Shown piece after piece: positions 40,809 through 48,512 of a stretch of DNA of 64,000 bases. The stretch is from Micromonosporaceae bacterium KJ-029 (GTDB lineage: Bacteria > Actinomycetota > Actinomycetes > Mycobacteriales > Micromonosporaceae). The first letter of the stretch is position 1; each line of letters opens with the position of its first letter. Under the pieces are notes generated by a model. That model did not search any database, had not been told where the DNA came from, and was given only the letters and a program-made list of their open reading frames with translations. The stretch lies in assembly GCA_005402585.1 (NCBI GenBank), contig BIFP01000008.1, positions 248,001 through 312,000 on the forward strand, read 5' to 3'. The translations under genes and the position numbers were made by a program.

Positions 40809-41798
40809 GTGACCTACCTTGCCGCCGACACGCGCTACGACCAGATGATCTACCGGCGCAGTGGAGCCAGTGGGCTGCGCCTGCCGGCGATCTCGCTCGG
40901 CCTGTGGCACAACTTCGGACCGGAGCGCCCCTTCGAACGCCAGCGGGACATTGTCCGGCGCGCCTTCGACCTCGGCGTCACCCACTTCGACCTGGCCAAC
41001 AACTACGGGCCGCCGCCGGGCGCCGCCGAGGAGAACTTCGGCCGGATGCTCGCCGGCGACCTCAAGCCGTACCGCGACGAGCTGGTCATCTCCAGCAAGG
41101 CCGGCTACCTGATGTGGCCCGGCCCGTACGGCGAGTGGGGCTCCCGCAAGTACCTCGTCTCCTCGCTCGACCAGTCGCTGCGCCGCCTCGGCCTGGACTA
41201 CGTCGACATCTTCTACAGCCACCGGTACGACCCGGACACCCCGCTGGAGGAGACGATGGCCGCCCTGGACGCCATCGTCCGCGCCGGCAAGGCCCTCTAC
41301 GTCGGCATCTCCAACTACAACTCGGAGCAGAGCCAGCGGGCTGCGGCGATCCTGCGCGACCTGGGTACGCCACTGCTGATCAACCAGCCGTCGTACTCGA
41401 TGTTCAACCGCTGGACCGAGGAGGACGGCCTGCTGGACACGCTGGAGCGCATCGGCGCGGGCTGCATCGCGTACAGCCCGCTGGCGCAGGGCCTGCTCAC
41501 CGACCGCTACCTCGGCGGCATCCCCGCCGACTCCCGGGTACGCACCAGCGTCTTCCTCAACGAGAGCGACGTCAGCCCGCAGCGGTTGGCCACCATCCGT
41601 GGCCTGGGCGAGATCGCCCAACGTCGTGGCCAGTCTCTAGCGCAGCTCGCGCTCGCCTGGGCGCTGCGCGACCCGCGGATGACCAGCCTCATCATCGGCG
41701 CCAGCAGCGTGCCCCAACTGGAGGCGAACATCGCCGCCCTGGACAACATCGACCTGACCACCGACGAACTGGCCGAGATCGAGTCCCAGCTCACCTGA
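40809..41798 (+). CDS. Aldo/keto reductase (YghZ/L-GAP reductase type)
   Basis: A 329-residue AKR of the YghZ/Kv-beta-like group. The N-terminal MTYLAADTRYDQMIYRRSGASGLRLPAISLGLWHNFG is characteristic of actinobacterial members. The catalytic residues are in THFDLANNYGPPPG (Asp, Tyr), ELVISSKAGYLMW (Lys) and VDIFYSHRYDP (His). The family reduces L-glyceraldehyde 3-phosphate and methylglyoxal-like aldehydes. GTG 40809 is preferred to the ATG at 40803, since a TATCGT box ends at 40801, which puts the transcript start at the GTG, and the protein then begins with MTYLAAD as in relatives. The region after its stop is a graveyard of gene fragments. Confidence 0.9.
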   Translation: MTYLAADTRYDQMIYRRSGASGLRLPAISLGLWHNFGPERPFERQRDIVRRAFDLGVTHFDLANNYGPPPGAAEENFGRMLAGDLKPYRDELVISSKAGYLMWPGPYGEWGSRKYLVSSLDQSLRRLGLDYVDIFYSHRYDPDTPLEETMAALDAIVRAGKALYVGISNYNSEQSQRAAAILRDLGTPLLINQPSYSMFNRWTEEDGLLDTLERIGAGCIAYSPLAQGLLTDRYLGGIPADSRVRTSVFLNESDVSPQRLATIRGLGEIAQRRGQSLAQLALAWALRDPRMTSLIIGASSVPQLEANIAALDNIDLTTDELAEIESQLT

Positions 41799-41800
41799 CA

Positions 41801-41892
41801 ACCTCCGGCGCGCAGGCGGCGGACCGGCTGCTCCGGTTCGCCCGCCTGCTGCTGCCCGACGACGCCGAGGCGGAGGACGCGCTGCAGACCGC
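41801..41892 (+). pseudogene. Fragment resembling ECF sigma region 2
   Basis: In the +2 frame directly after the reductase stop, an open stretch encodes DRLLRFARLLLPDDAEAED, which resembles the start of sigma region 2 of ECF factors, then ends at the protease fragment. It has no start codon and no continuation. The identification is weak because only about 30 residues remain. Confidence 0.3.
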
Positions 41893-42381
41893 CGGGCCGT
41901 CGCCGACAGCGGTGCCGTACCCGCCACCGCCGCCCTGCCCAGCGTGCAGCGCGGCGTCGACGGAACCAAGGGGGCCGGTACCTCCGGCGCCGCCGGAACC
42001 CGCGCGGCCGGGCTCGACGGCACCCGGCACGACACCCGCGGGCTCCCACCGAAGTCGGACGACGGCACCATCGTCATCGGCACCGACAACCGGGTCCGGG
42101 TCAACCCGACCACCGTCTACCCGTCCAGCGCGATCGTGCAGATCGTCCGGACCACCGGAGGCTGCACCGGCTGGCTCTACGGGCCGAGCATCATCGCCAC
42201 CGCCGGACACTGCGTGCACCCGGGCGGCGGCGCCAACGGCGGCGGCGGAAACGGCTTCTACCCGCGCGGGGACTTCCAGATCATCCCGGGCCGCAACGGG
42301 GCGTCGACACCGTACGGGACCTGCACCGCGACCCAACTCCTCTCCGTCAACGGCTGGACCCAGAGCGGCGACGAGACGTAA
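41893..42381 (+). pseudogene. V8-like (glutamyl endopeptidase) serine protease, truncated at both ends
   Basis: In one frame the DNA encodes the middle of a secreted S1B protease: a propeptide-like AVADSGAVPATAALPSVQRGVDG, then TTVYPSSAIVQIV, the catalytic His region GCTGWLYGPSIIATAGHCVH, and a GDFQIIPGRNGASTPYG segment. The signal peptide is missing at the 5' side. At the 3' side the frame ends at 42381, just after the join to a DUF1801 fragment, so the catalytic Asp (expected in DYGAI) and the Ser (GxSGSP) are absent. It cannot be an active protease. It lies in a run of fragments between an aldo/keto reductase and a LuxR-type regulator. Confidence 0.8.
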
Positions 42382-42733
42382 GCAGGGCGCCAAGAAGGCC
42401 GACGGGCTGCAGGCGGTCCTCGACAGCATCGGGAAGATGGCGCCGGAGGATCGCGCGCTCGCCGAGCGTGTGCATGTGACGGTGACCGCCACCGCTCCCG
42501 AGCTGTGGCCGAAGACCTGGTACGGGATGCCCGCCTACGCGAACGCGGACGGCAAGGTCCTCGTCGCCTTCAAGAACTCGGGCAAGTTCAACACCCGATA
42601 CTCGACCCTCGAATTCCAGGACGCGGCCAAGCTTGACGACGGCGACATGTGGCCGGTGTCGTACGCGCTCCTGAAGTGGAGCCCGGTCGTAGAGCAGAAG
42701 GTCATCGAGCTGGTGAAGGTCGCGGTCTCCTGA
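42376..42733 (+). pseudogene. DUF1801 protein, 5' end lost
   Basis: The frame encodes the C-terminal 115 residues of a DUF1801-type protein: GAKKADGLQAVLDSIGKMAPEDRALAERVHVTVTATAPELWPKTWYGMPAYANADGKVLVAF, then KFNTRYSTLEFQDAAKLDDGDMWPVSYAL. The PKTWYGMPAY and FNTRYSTL motifs are typical. The N-terminus and start codon are missing; the sequence is joined to the protease fragment near 42376. It could at most be translated as a fusion in a different frame, which is not seen. It is a relic. Confidence 0.8.
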
Positions 42734-42735
42734 GC

Positions 42736-43007
42736 AGTCGGATCTCGCAGCGGACAACGCTGGCCTTGGCGTCACCGGTCACGAGTGGGCAGGGTGTCGA
42801 TCGCCGCCTGAGCCCGGGCAAGGCCGAGCTTCCCACCGAGGACCTTGCCTCTGATCACGGACACGACCTCGACCAAAGATGGCTCGGCGCGGCCCAGTGC
42901 GGATCTCCGGTCAGTTCCGCCCGTGCCGCGTCGCCAACCGGCCCGTCATCGACCAGGGCATCGGCCAGAACCGACGCATCCACGACGATCACGCGGCGCT
43001 TCCTCAT
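42736..43007 (-). pseudogene. VapC (PIN-domain) toxin, frameshifted and internally deleted
   Basis: From the ATG at 43007 the frame encodes MRKRRVIVVDASVLADALVDDGPVGDAARAELTGDPHWAAP, the first PIN-domain strand with the conserved VVDASV Asp. Then the frame is shifted: the next family-like sequence SLVEVVSVIRGKVLGGKLGLARAQAAIDTL continues in another frame and ends at 42772. A C-terminal-like piece (AKASVVRCEIRLL) follows in a third frame at about 42736-42772, so the central 50-60 codons with later acidic residues are missing. Its start overlaps the VapB relic (ATGA). It cannot be a functional RNase. Confidence 0.75.
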
Positions 43008-43198
43008 GGTCCGCGTTGCTCCCGTTGGTCGTTCAACTCGGCGGCACTCTCCCCCGGCAGGGAGCGAACACCGTCCGACCGGCCGGCGAAGTGATCAAGG
43101 GCCGCTGTGTTGCGCAGCCGTCGAGCCTGCGTCTCCACCAACTCCAGCAGGTACGCCTGGAGCGACTGCCCGCGGGCCTTGCTGGCGCCGGTCGTCAC
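43004..43198 (-). pseudogene. VapB-type antitoxin, N-terminus lost
   Basis: A 64-codon frame in which SKARGQSLQAYLLELVETQARRLRN matches the helical part of FitA/VapB ribbon-helix-helix antitoxins. The expected N-terminal beta strand is missing, and the sequence begins just inside the leader region of the LuxR-type gene. The GTG at 43198 would give a protein without DNA-binding strand, so the antitoxin is probably dead or only a toxin-binding fragment. The pair is VapB first, with a 4-base overlap to VapC. Confidence 0.7.
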
Positions 43199-43235
43199 GC
43201 TTCACGCACCACGGGGGGTGGGAGATGATCCCGCC

Positions 43236-45812
43236 ATGACGATGATCGGCCGGGCCCAAGAGTTCAGCGACGTCCTCGCCGCAGTGCGCGATCCACAGAC
43301 GGATGTGGTCCTGGTCACCGGCGAGGCCGGCGTGGGCAAGACCCGGCTGCTCGACGCCGTGTCCACGTCTCTGCCTGCCGTCCGCGCCTGGGGCACGCGA
43401 GGGCTGTCGCACGTCCCGCTGGCGGCTCTGGCCCACCTGGTTGACCCGGCGACGACGTCACTCGCGGAGATGGTCGCCCAGGTGCTCCGGGCGGTCCCAC
43501 CCGGAGCTGTGCTCGCGGTCGACGACCTGGATAGGTGCGACGAGGTCTCCCTGGCCGTCGCGGTGCGGGTCGCCCGCGACGCCGGACGCACGCTGGTCGG
43601 CACCGCGCGGACCGCCGACGGCCGCGTTCCACCCGTCGTGGCCGAGCTCGCGGCGTCGCCGAGCACCGTCGTCCTGCCGGTCGCGCCGTTCGACCGGCCG
43701 TCAACGGAGGAGCTCGTCGACACGCTGCTCGACGGCCCGGTGGACGCCGGGGTGGTCGACGACGTGTGGCGCCGGACCGGCGGGAATGCCCTGTTCGTCA
43801 CCCAGCTGCTCGACGGCGCGCAACGCTCCGGTGCGTTGCGCCGTTCGACGGTCGGCTGGCACGCCGTCGGACCGCTGCCGGTCCCGACCGGGCTGCGCAG
43901 CCTCCTACCGACCCGCCTGCAGGGCCTGCCCGATGACGCCGTCGCCGCCGCCCGCTTCCTGGCCGCCACCGGCCGGGCGAACGACGGAGAGGTCGAGCAG
44001 GCCGGACACCACGCCGGAACCGAGCACCTGGTCACCCACGGGATCGCGGTCTGGACGGCTGGGACCGTGCGATTCGTCCACCCGTTGTTTGCAGAGGTGC
44101 TGTGGGACGGGCTGTCGCCCGCCCGGCGGCGGGCGGTGCTCCGCGAGCACCTCGCGGTCGCCCGGACCCTCGCGCCGCACGACCACGTACGGTGCACCGT
44201 GCTGAGCCTGGACGCCGGAGAAGCCGTGGAGCCGGGGCACCTGCTGGCCGCAGCGCGGGTCGCGGCGGCGGGCGGTGCTACCGACGTCGCGGTGCGGCTG
44301 GCCCGGGCGTGCCTCGACCGGGTCCCCGACCTCTGGACGACCCACCCGGAGGTCGCCGTCGGTGCCGCCCTCGTCTTCGCGGTCACCCTCTGGGAGACCG
44401 GGCGCGCCGACGAGGCCGTGACCGTCCTGCGTGACGCGCTGGACCGCACCCCGCCCGGCGCGGACGCCGCTCTGCTCGCCGTAACCCTGCACAAGGTGAT
44501 CCTCTGGGGTCGCTACGATCTGTCCGGCGCCCGGGACGTGCTGCGGGAGCAATCCGCCCGATACCCCGCCGGGGCGCCGGTCGGCGCCCTGTTCGCGGTC
44601 GCCGAAGCTGACGCCCTGGCGTACGCCGGCTTTCCGGACGAGGCGCTGGCACTCGCGTCCGTCATCACGGACCGCGCCAGGCTGCCGCTGCCGGTCCGGA
44701 CCATGTTGGCGACGAGCCGCAGCAACGCCCTGACCCACATCGGACAGACCGGCGAGGCGGTCGCCGTCATCGAGGAACTGCTCGACCAGGTCACGGCCGC
44801 CGGGCCGGAGGCGGCTGCCGGGACCCGCGACAAGCTGCTCGTGTACGCGAGCCACGCCCTGCGCGAGCATGGTCGGCTCGATGACGCCGCCGACACCGCC
44901 GAGCGCGCCTACCACAGCGCGCTGGCCGACGGCGTCGTTTTCGAGCGCGCCTGGGCCGCCCTGTGCGTCGGCGCGGCCTGGCTGCAGGCGGGGCACCTGG
45001 ACGATGCGACGCTCTGGGCACGGCGTAGCCTCGTGACCTCGGTGGCCGCCGGGATGACCGACTGCACCCGGGTCTGCCTGTCCGTGCTGACCGTGGCCTA
45101 CGGCTCACGCGGCCTGACCCCGGATCCGGCATGGGTGACGCACCTACGCTCGCCGGAGGCGGGCCTGGGGTTCCTGCGCCACACCGTCCCGATCGCGCTG
45201 GGCTGGGCTGCGTACGCCGATGGTCACCACGCCCTGGCCTGCGACCTGCTGCGGCAGGGCCAGGCCAGAGCCGCGCAGGAACGGGCGGTGGCAGCCGAGT
45301 CCTGGATCCTGCACGAGCGCCTCCGGATGCACGACGGCACCGGGGTACGCGCCCGGCTGACCTCGCTCGCCGTCGGATCCCCGGTCGGCGCGGCACGCCT
45401 GGCCCTGGCCACCGGGCTGGAGCGTGCCTGCCCCGAGACCTTGCTGGAGGCCGCGGCGGCCTTCGAGTCCATCGGTTCGCCCCTGTACGCGGCAGAGGCC
45501 GCAGCGGCGGCGTCCCGGTGCGCGTCCGGTCGGGCCGCGGCTGCGGCCCGACGACGGGCCGACGAGCTTGCGCACGAGGTGGGTGACCCACCCACCCCCC
45601 TGCTGGGCCGGTCACCCGTGCCCACCGACCCGCTGACCTCCCGCGAGCGCCTCGTCGCCGAGCTTGCCACGGGCGGGGCGACGAACGCCGAGATCGCCAA
45701 GCGCCTGGTCCTGTCGGTGCGGACGGTGGAGAACCACCTGTCCCGTGCCTATGCGAAGCTCGGGATCACCTCCCGGGGTGACCTTGCCCGGTACGGGATC
45801 GGAAACCGGTAG
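43236..45812 (+). CDS. Large ATP-binding LuxR-family (LAL/MalT-like) regulator
   Basis: The 858-residue protein has a P-loop GEAGVGKT (residues 29-36) and a Walker B AVLAVDDLDRC, followed by RTGGNALFVTQLL. About 450 residues of TPR-like helical repeats follow. The C-terminal LuxR domain is LTSRERLVAELATGGATNAEIAKRLVLSVRTVENHLSRAYAKLGITSRGDLARY. Such LAL regulators are ATP-dependent activators, often of secondary metabolism. The ATG at 43236 is chosen, though the ribosome site GGGAG lies rather far upstream. Its stop directly abuts that of the convergent secreted protein gene (45812/45813). It may belong to a decayed island, because gene fragments lie on its left. Confidence 0.92.
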   Translation: MTMIGRAQEFSDVLAAVRDPQTDVVLVTGEAGVGKTRLLDAVSTSLPAVRAWGTRGLSHVPLAALAHLVDPATTSLAEMVAQVLRAVPPGAVLAVDDLDRCDEVSLAVAVRVARDAGRTLVGTARTADGRVPPVVAELAASPSTVVLPVAPFDRPSTEELVDTLLDGPVDAGVVDDVWRRTGGNALFVTQLLDGAQRSGALRRSTVGWHAVGPLPVPTGLRSLLPTRLQGLPDDAVAAARFLAATGRANDGEVEQAGHHAGTEHLVTHGIAVWTAGTVRFVHPLFAEVLWDGLSPARRRAVLREHLAVARTLAPHDHVRCTVLSLDAGEAVEPGHLLAAARVAAAGGATDVAVRLARACLDRVPDLWTTHPEVAVGAALVFAVTLWETGRADEAVTVLRDALDRTPPGADAALLAVTLHKVILWGRYDLSGARDVLREQSARYPAGAPVGALFAVAEADALAYAGFPDEALALASVITDRARLPLPVRTMLATSRSNALTHIGQTGEAVAVIEELLDQVTAAGPEAAAGTRDKLLVYASHALREHGRLDDAADTAERAYHSALADGVVFERAWAALCVGAAWLQAGHLDDATLWARRSLVTSVAAGMTDCTRVCLSVLTVAYGSRGLTPDPAWVTHLRSPEAGLGFLRHTVPIALGWAAYADGHHALACDLLRQGQARAAQERAVAAESWILHERLRMHDGTGVRARLTSLAVGSPVGAARLALATGLERACPETLLEAAAAFESIGSPLYAAEAAAAASRCASGRAAAAARRRADELAHEVGDPPTPLLGRSPVPTDPLTSRERLVAELATGGATNAEIAKRLVLSVRTVENHLSRAYAKLGITSRGDLARYGIGNR

Positions 45813-47300
45813 TCACGCTCTGCAGGTACCGGGGCCGGACGGGCAGCCTCCGCCGGGGCCCCCGCTGCCGGTCGCCCCGTCGAGCGGGCTGGGCAGGTCG
45901 GGGCGGGTCTCGGGCTTGGCTTTGTTCCACCCGGTCCCGAGGACCATCGCCCCGACATGGGTGGCGATGTCATCGCCCGAGAACAGGGAGATCAGGTCTC
46001 GGCGGTGCAGGACCGCGTTGACGTCGTCGTCGGTCAGGACGCCGATCACGGAAGGCGCGTCCTGGACCGGGGTGACCGTCGCGCCCTTCATCGCGAGCAC
46101 CTTGGCGAGCGTGGCGGACGCCTCCTGGTGCGAGAGCCAGGCCGTGCCGGGCAGAGCCAGGCCGGTGACCTCCTCGCCGGTGGTCATCGCGTCGTGGCAG
46201 TTCTCACCCTTGGCGTCGCACTTCTGGGTCTTGGTGGTCGAGGAGGTCTCGTTGCCGTCCTTGTCGACCGTCCGCTCGGTGTGGGTCTTCTTCGTCCCGG
46301 TGACCTTGCCGTTCTCGTCGCGCTCGTACTCGGTGGTGTCCTTCTTGATCGTCGTGCCGCCCTCCTTGTTCCTCTCGTGGGTGGTGTGCGTCTCCTTGAC
46401 GACATTCCCGTCCTGGTCGCGCTGCGTCCGGTCGGTGTGGTACCTGCCGTTCAGGTCGTAGTACGCCTCGTCGGTCGACGACCCCACCGTGTTCAGATCC
46501 TTGTCGTAGTACTCGGTCCGGCTGCTCGACGTGCACAGTCCGTCGCACCCCGGCGTACCGTCCCAGGTCCTCGACGAGGACCCGTCGCCGTACTCCGTGA
46601 CCCTCGTCCCCTTGTCGGTGCTCGAGTTCTTCTCGCCGCCGTGGCTGGCTGCCCACCACCCGGTCACGCCGTCATACGCGCCATACCAGCTGCCGTTGAA
46701 CCGGCCCAGGTCGATCCCCATCTTCTTACCGGCGCTGTCGAGGGTCAGGCCGAAGGCCAGGCCGGTCTTCCAGGGCGCTTCGATGCCGAGGCCCTTGAGC
46801 AGCCCGTCGTCGATCCCGGCGAGGGCGAGGCTGCCCCTGCGGGTGGGAATCCCGAAGACCTGCGACGGAAGGCTCGATCCGACGCCCCCGGGCCGGTCCT
46901 GGAGGTCGTACCACTTCTTTTCGAGGCCCTTGACGAACTCCTCCGGGAACACGGCCCACGTGCCGTACCCGAGCTCATAGGTCGGCAGCTTCCCGTCGAG
47001 CGTCGCGTCCAGGACAAGGGACAGCGGCGGGGTGCTGGCCGGGTCGAGCGGGTCGTAGCCGAGGGCGATCTCGTCGGCGTCGGCCACACCGTCGCCGTCG
47101 GAGTCCACGACCCCCAACGCTAGATAGCAGGCGGACAGGTCGCACACCCGCAGGTCGGAGAGTTTATCGCTGCGTCGACCGTCGTCGGCGCTGGCCGACG
47201 AGGCGAGGATCGTAGGGAGGACAAGGGCACCGAAGGTCAGGGTCGTCAGTGCGCGCCGGAACCACGTACCGGAGTAGAGGACGGATCGAGAGGACATCAT
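45813..47300 (-). CDS. Secreted protein with EF-hand-like calcium loop, unknown function
   Basis: A 495-residue protein with a signal peptide (about residues 1-38: RRALTTLTFGALVLPTILASSASA). Near residue 65 lies DSDGDGVADADEIALGYDP, which is a thrombospondin-type-3/dockerin-like calcium loop (DxDxDGxxDxxE). A Gly/Tyr/Trp-rich segment follows (FNGSWYGAYDGVTGWWAASHGG), then a long hydrophilic Asp/Lys/Thr-rich part with irregular repeats of about 20-25 residues (RDQDGNVVKETHTT, RDENGKVTGTKKTHTE, VDKDGNETSSTTKT), each with a D-x-x-G-x-V turn. The C-terminal half has an LTDDDVNAVLHRRDLISLFSGDD segment. I do not recognise the family; it may be a surface or toxin-like protein. It is rich in Lys compared with its neighbours. 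Confidence 0.6.
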   Translation of the reverse strand: MMSSRSVLYSGTWFRRALTTLTFGALVLPTILASSASADDGRRSDKLSDLRVCDLSACYLALGVVDSDGDGVADADEIALGYDPLDPASTPPLSLVLDATLDGKLPTYELGYGTWAVFPEEFVKGLEKKWYDLQDRPGGVGSSLPSQVFGIPTRRGSLALAGIDDGLLKGLGIEAPWKTGLAFGLTLDSAGKKMGIDLGRFNGSWYGAYDGVTGWWAASHGGEKNSSTDKGTRVTEYGDGSSSRTWDGTPGCDGLCTSSSRTEYYDKDLNTVGSSTDEAYYDLNGRYHTDRTQRDQDGNVVKETHTTHERNKEGGTTIKKDTTEYERDENGKVTGTKKTHTERTVDKDGNETSSTTKTQKCDAKGENCHDAMTTGEEVTGLALPGTAWLSHQEASATLAKVLAMKGATVTPVQDAPSVIGVLTDDDVNAVLHRRDLISLFSGDDIATHVGAMVLGTGWNKAKPETRPDLPSPLDGATGSGGPGGGCPSGPGTCRA

Positions 47301-47478
47301 GAGGGCGAACCTAAGGAACCGTCGCAGGCCCGTCCTGAGTAGTGCGTACTCAAACGTGCGACGCGCAGCCCCGTGATCGCCTCAGGCCGCCGCGTTGCGG
47401 GGCTCGAAGCTCACGTTGAGACTGACTTTCCCGCGCTGCGGCCAGCGGTGCCCGGCCGTCGAGGCAAGATCAGCGCTT

Positions 47479-47500
47479 GATCTGGCACGGATCTGGCACG
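47479..47500. repeat. Perfect 11-bp tandem direct repeat near tRNA-Ala
   Basis: GATCTGGCACG occurs twice with no gap, 77 bases from the 3' end of tRNA-Ala. Such direct repeats close to a tRNA 3' end resemble arm-type binding sites for tyrosine integrases, and no integrase gene remains. This is inferred. Confidence 0.45.
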
Positions 47501-47527
47501 CAACGACCTGAGCGATTGAGAAACGAC

Positions 47528-47568
47528 AAACGCCCTGGTGGGAGATTGTGTCCCTCACCAGGGCGTTT
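47528..47568 (-). terminator. Terminator of tRNA-Ala
   Basis: A perfect 13-bp stem, AAACGCCCTGGTG (47528-47540) against CACCAGGGCGTTT (47556-47568), with a 15-base loop, lies 8 bases after the 3' end of the tRNA on the minus strand. The stem begins and ends in A/T runs, so it functions like a classical terminator. Confidence 0.9.
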
Positions 47569-47576
47569 CGCTTGGG

Positions 47577-47649
47577 TGGAGCCGAGGGGACTCGAACCCC
47601 TGACCCCCACACTGCCAGTGTGGTGCGCTACCAGCTGCGCCACGGCCCC
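47577..47649 (-). tRNA. tRNA-Ala (anticodon GGC)
   Basis: A complete 73-nt cloverleaf on the minus strand. The acceptor stem GGGGCCG pairs with CGGCTCC with one G-U. The anticodon arm CACACTGGCAGTGTG carries GGC in the loop, reading GCC/GCU Ala codons. The T arm is AGGGGTTCGAGTCCCCT. No CCA is encoded, as is normal in many actinobacteria. A strong terminator follows at once, and the gene lies beside a region with gene relics, so it may have been an integration target. Confidence 0.97.
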
Positions 47650-47748
47650 TTGCTGTCGCACCCGGTCGCCCGGGCACTGGAAGAACTATACACACGCCCG
47701 CCGGCATGGTCATCTCGCGGGGGTCCCCACGCCCCGGTGGCACCGGGG

Positions 47749-48339
47749 TCAGTTCAGCGCCACGTCCGGCGGGAAGTGCGCCACCGCGGCCATCATGCCG
47801 CCCTGCCGGCGCAGCACCATCGGCCACAGGTCGTCGGGGCGCTCGACGAAGGCGTCACCGGGGAGCGCGTCCAGCACGAACCAGGAACCCTCCTCGATCT
47901 CCTGCTCCAACTGCCCCGCGCCCCAGCCGGCGTATCCGGCGAAGACCCGGATGCTCTCGACGCTCTCCCGCAACCGCTGCGGGTCGACCGACAGGTCGAG
48001 GGTGCCGACCGCACCGGAGACCTGATGGAAGCCCTTGAGGCGGCGGACCGGCTGGCGCATCCGGGCCAGGCAGATCGCCGAGTCGGGCTGCACCGGACCG
48101 CCCTCGAACAGCACCGCGGGGTGCCGGGCCAGGTCGCCCCAGTCGCGCAGCACGTCCGCCACCGGCACCTCGGTGGCCCGGTTGAGCACCACGCCGAGCG
48201 CACCGCCGGGTTCGTGGGCGACCAGCAGCACGACCGTCCGGTCGAAGTTCGGGTCCTTCAGCGCCGGTGTCGCCACCAGCAGCTTCCCAATCATCGACTC
48301 CGTCGCCTGCCCGCCGATCGCCTGCCCCTCTCCCTGCAT
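47749..48339 (-). CDS. YqgE/AlgH family (UPF0301) protein
   Basis: A 196-residue protein of the UPF0301 family: MIGKLLVATPALKDPNFDRTVVLLVAHEPGGALGVVLNRATEVPVADVL, then FEGGPVQPDSAICLARM and the C-terminal VFAGYAGWGAGQLEQEIEEGSWFVLDA. The GGPVxxDS and GYAGWGxGQLExE motifs are diagnostic. The molecular role is not settled. The start is uncertain: ATG 48339 is chosen, GTG 48348 and ATG 48294 are alternatives. It lies 99 bases from tRNA-Ala. Confidence 0.9.
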   Translation of the reverse strand: MQGEGQAIGGQATESMIGKLLVATPALKDPNFDRTVVLLVAHEPGGALGVVLNRATEVPVADVLRDWGDLARHPAVLFEGGPVQPDSAICLARMRQPVRRLKGFHQVSGAVGTLDLSVDPQRLRESVESIRVFAGYAGWGAGQLEQEIEEGSWFVLDALPGDAFVERPDDLWPMVLRRQGGMMAAVAHFPPDVALN

Positions 48340-48512
48340 CACACGCACCCGTCAGCCGTGCACCGCAAGACGGAACCGGCCACGCATCGGGACGGCACGA
48401 CCCGCCGGTGTCACCCACGCTGCCATTGCCATGCCTGGCACCATAGCCTGCGTCCACGGCCCTGGTTAAGGTCTGACCGCCGGGTGCTCGACGGCAGCGA
48501 CAGGAGGGCCCG

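Noticed and set aside
41944..42381. 145-residue serine protease as an intact gene
   Set aside because: No signal peptide and no catalytic Asp or Ser; the frame runs out at a join with a DUF1801 fragment.
42649..43239. 196-codon plus-strand frame over the VapBC relics
   Set aside because: The minus strand shows PIN-domain and RHH-type sequence with the expected gene overlap; the plus-strand translation has no features.
47382..47612. 76-codon minus-strand frame overlapping tRNA-Ala
   Set aside because: It overlaps the tRNA gene and its terminator and has no ribosome site or protein-like composition.
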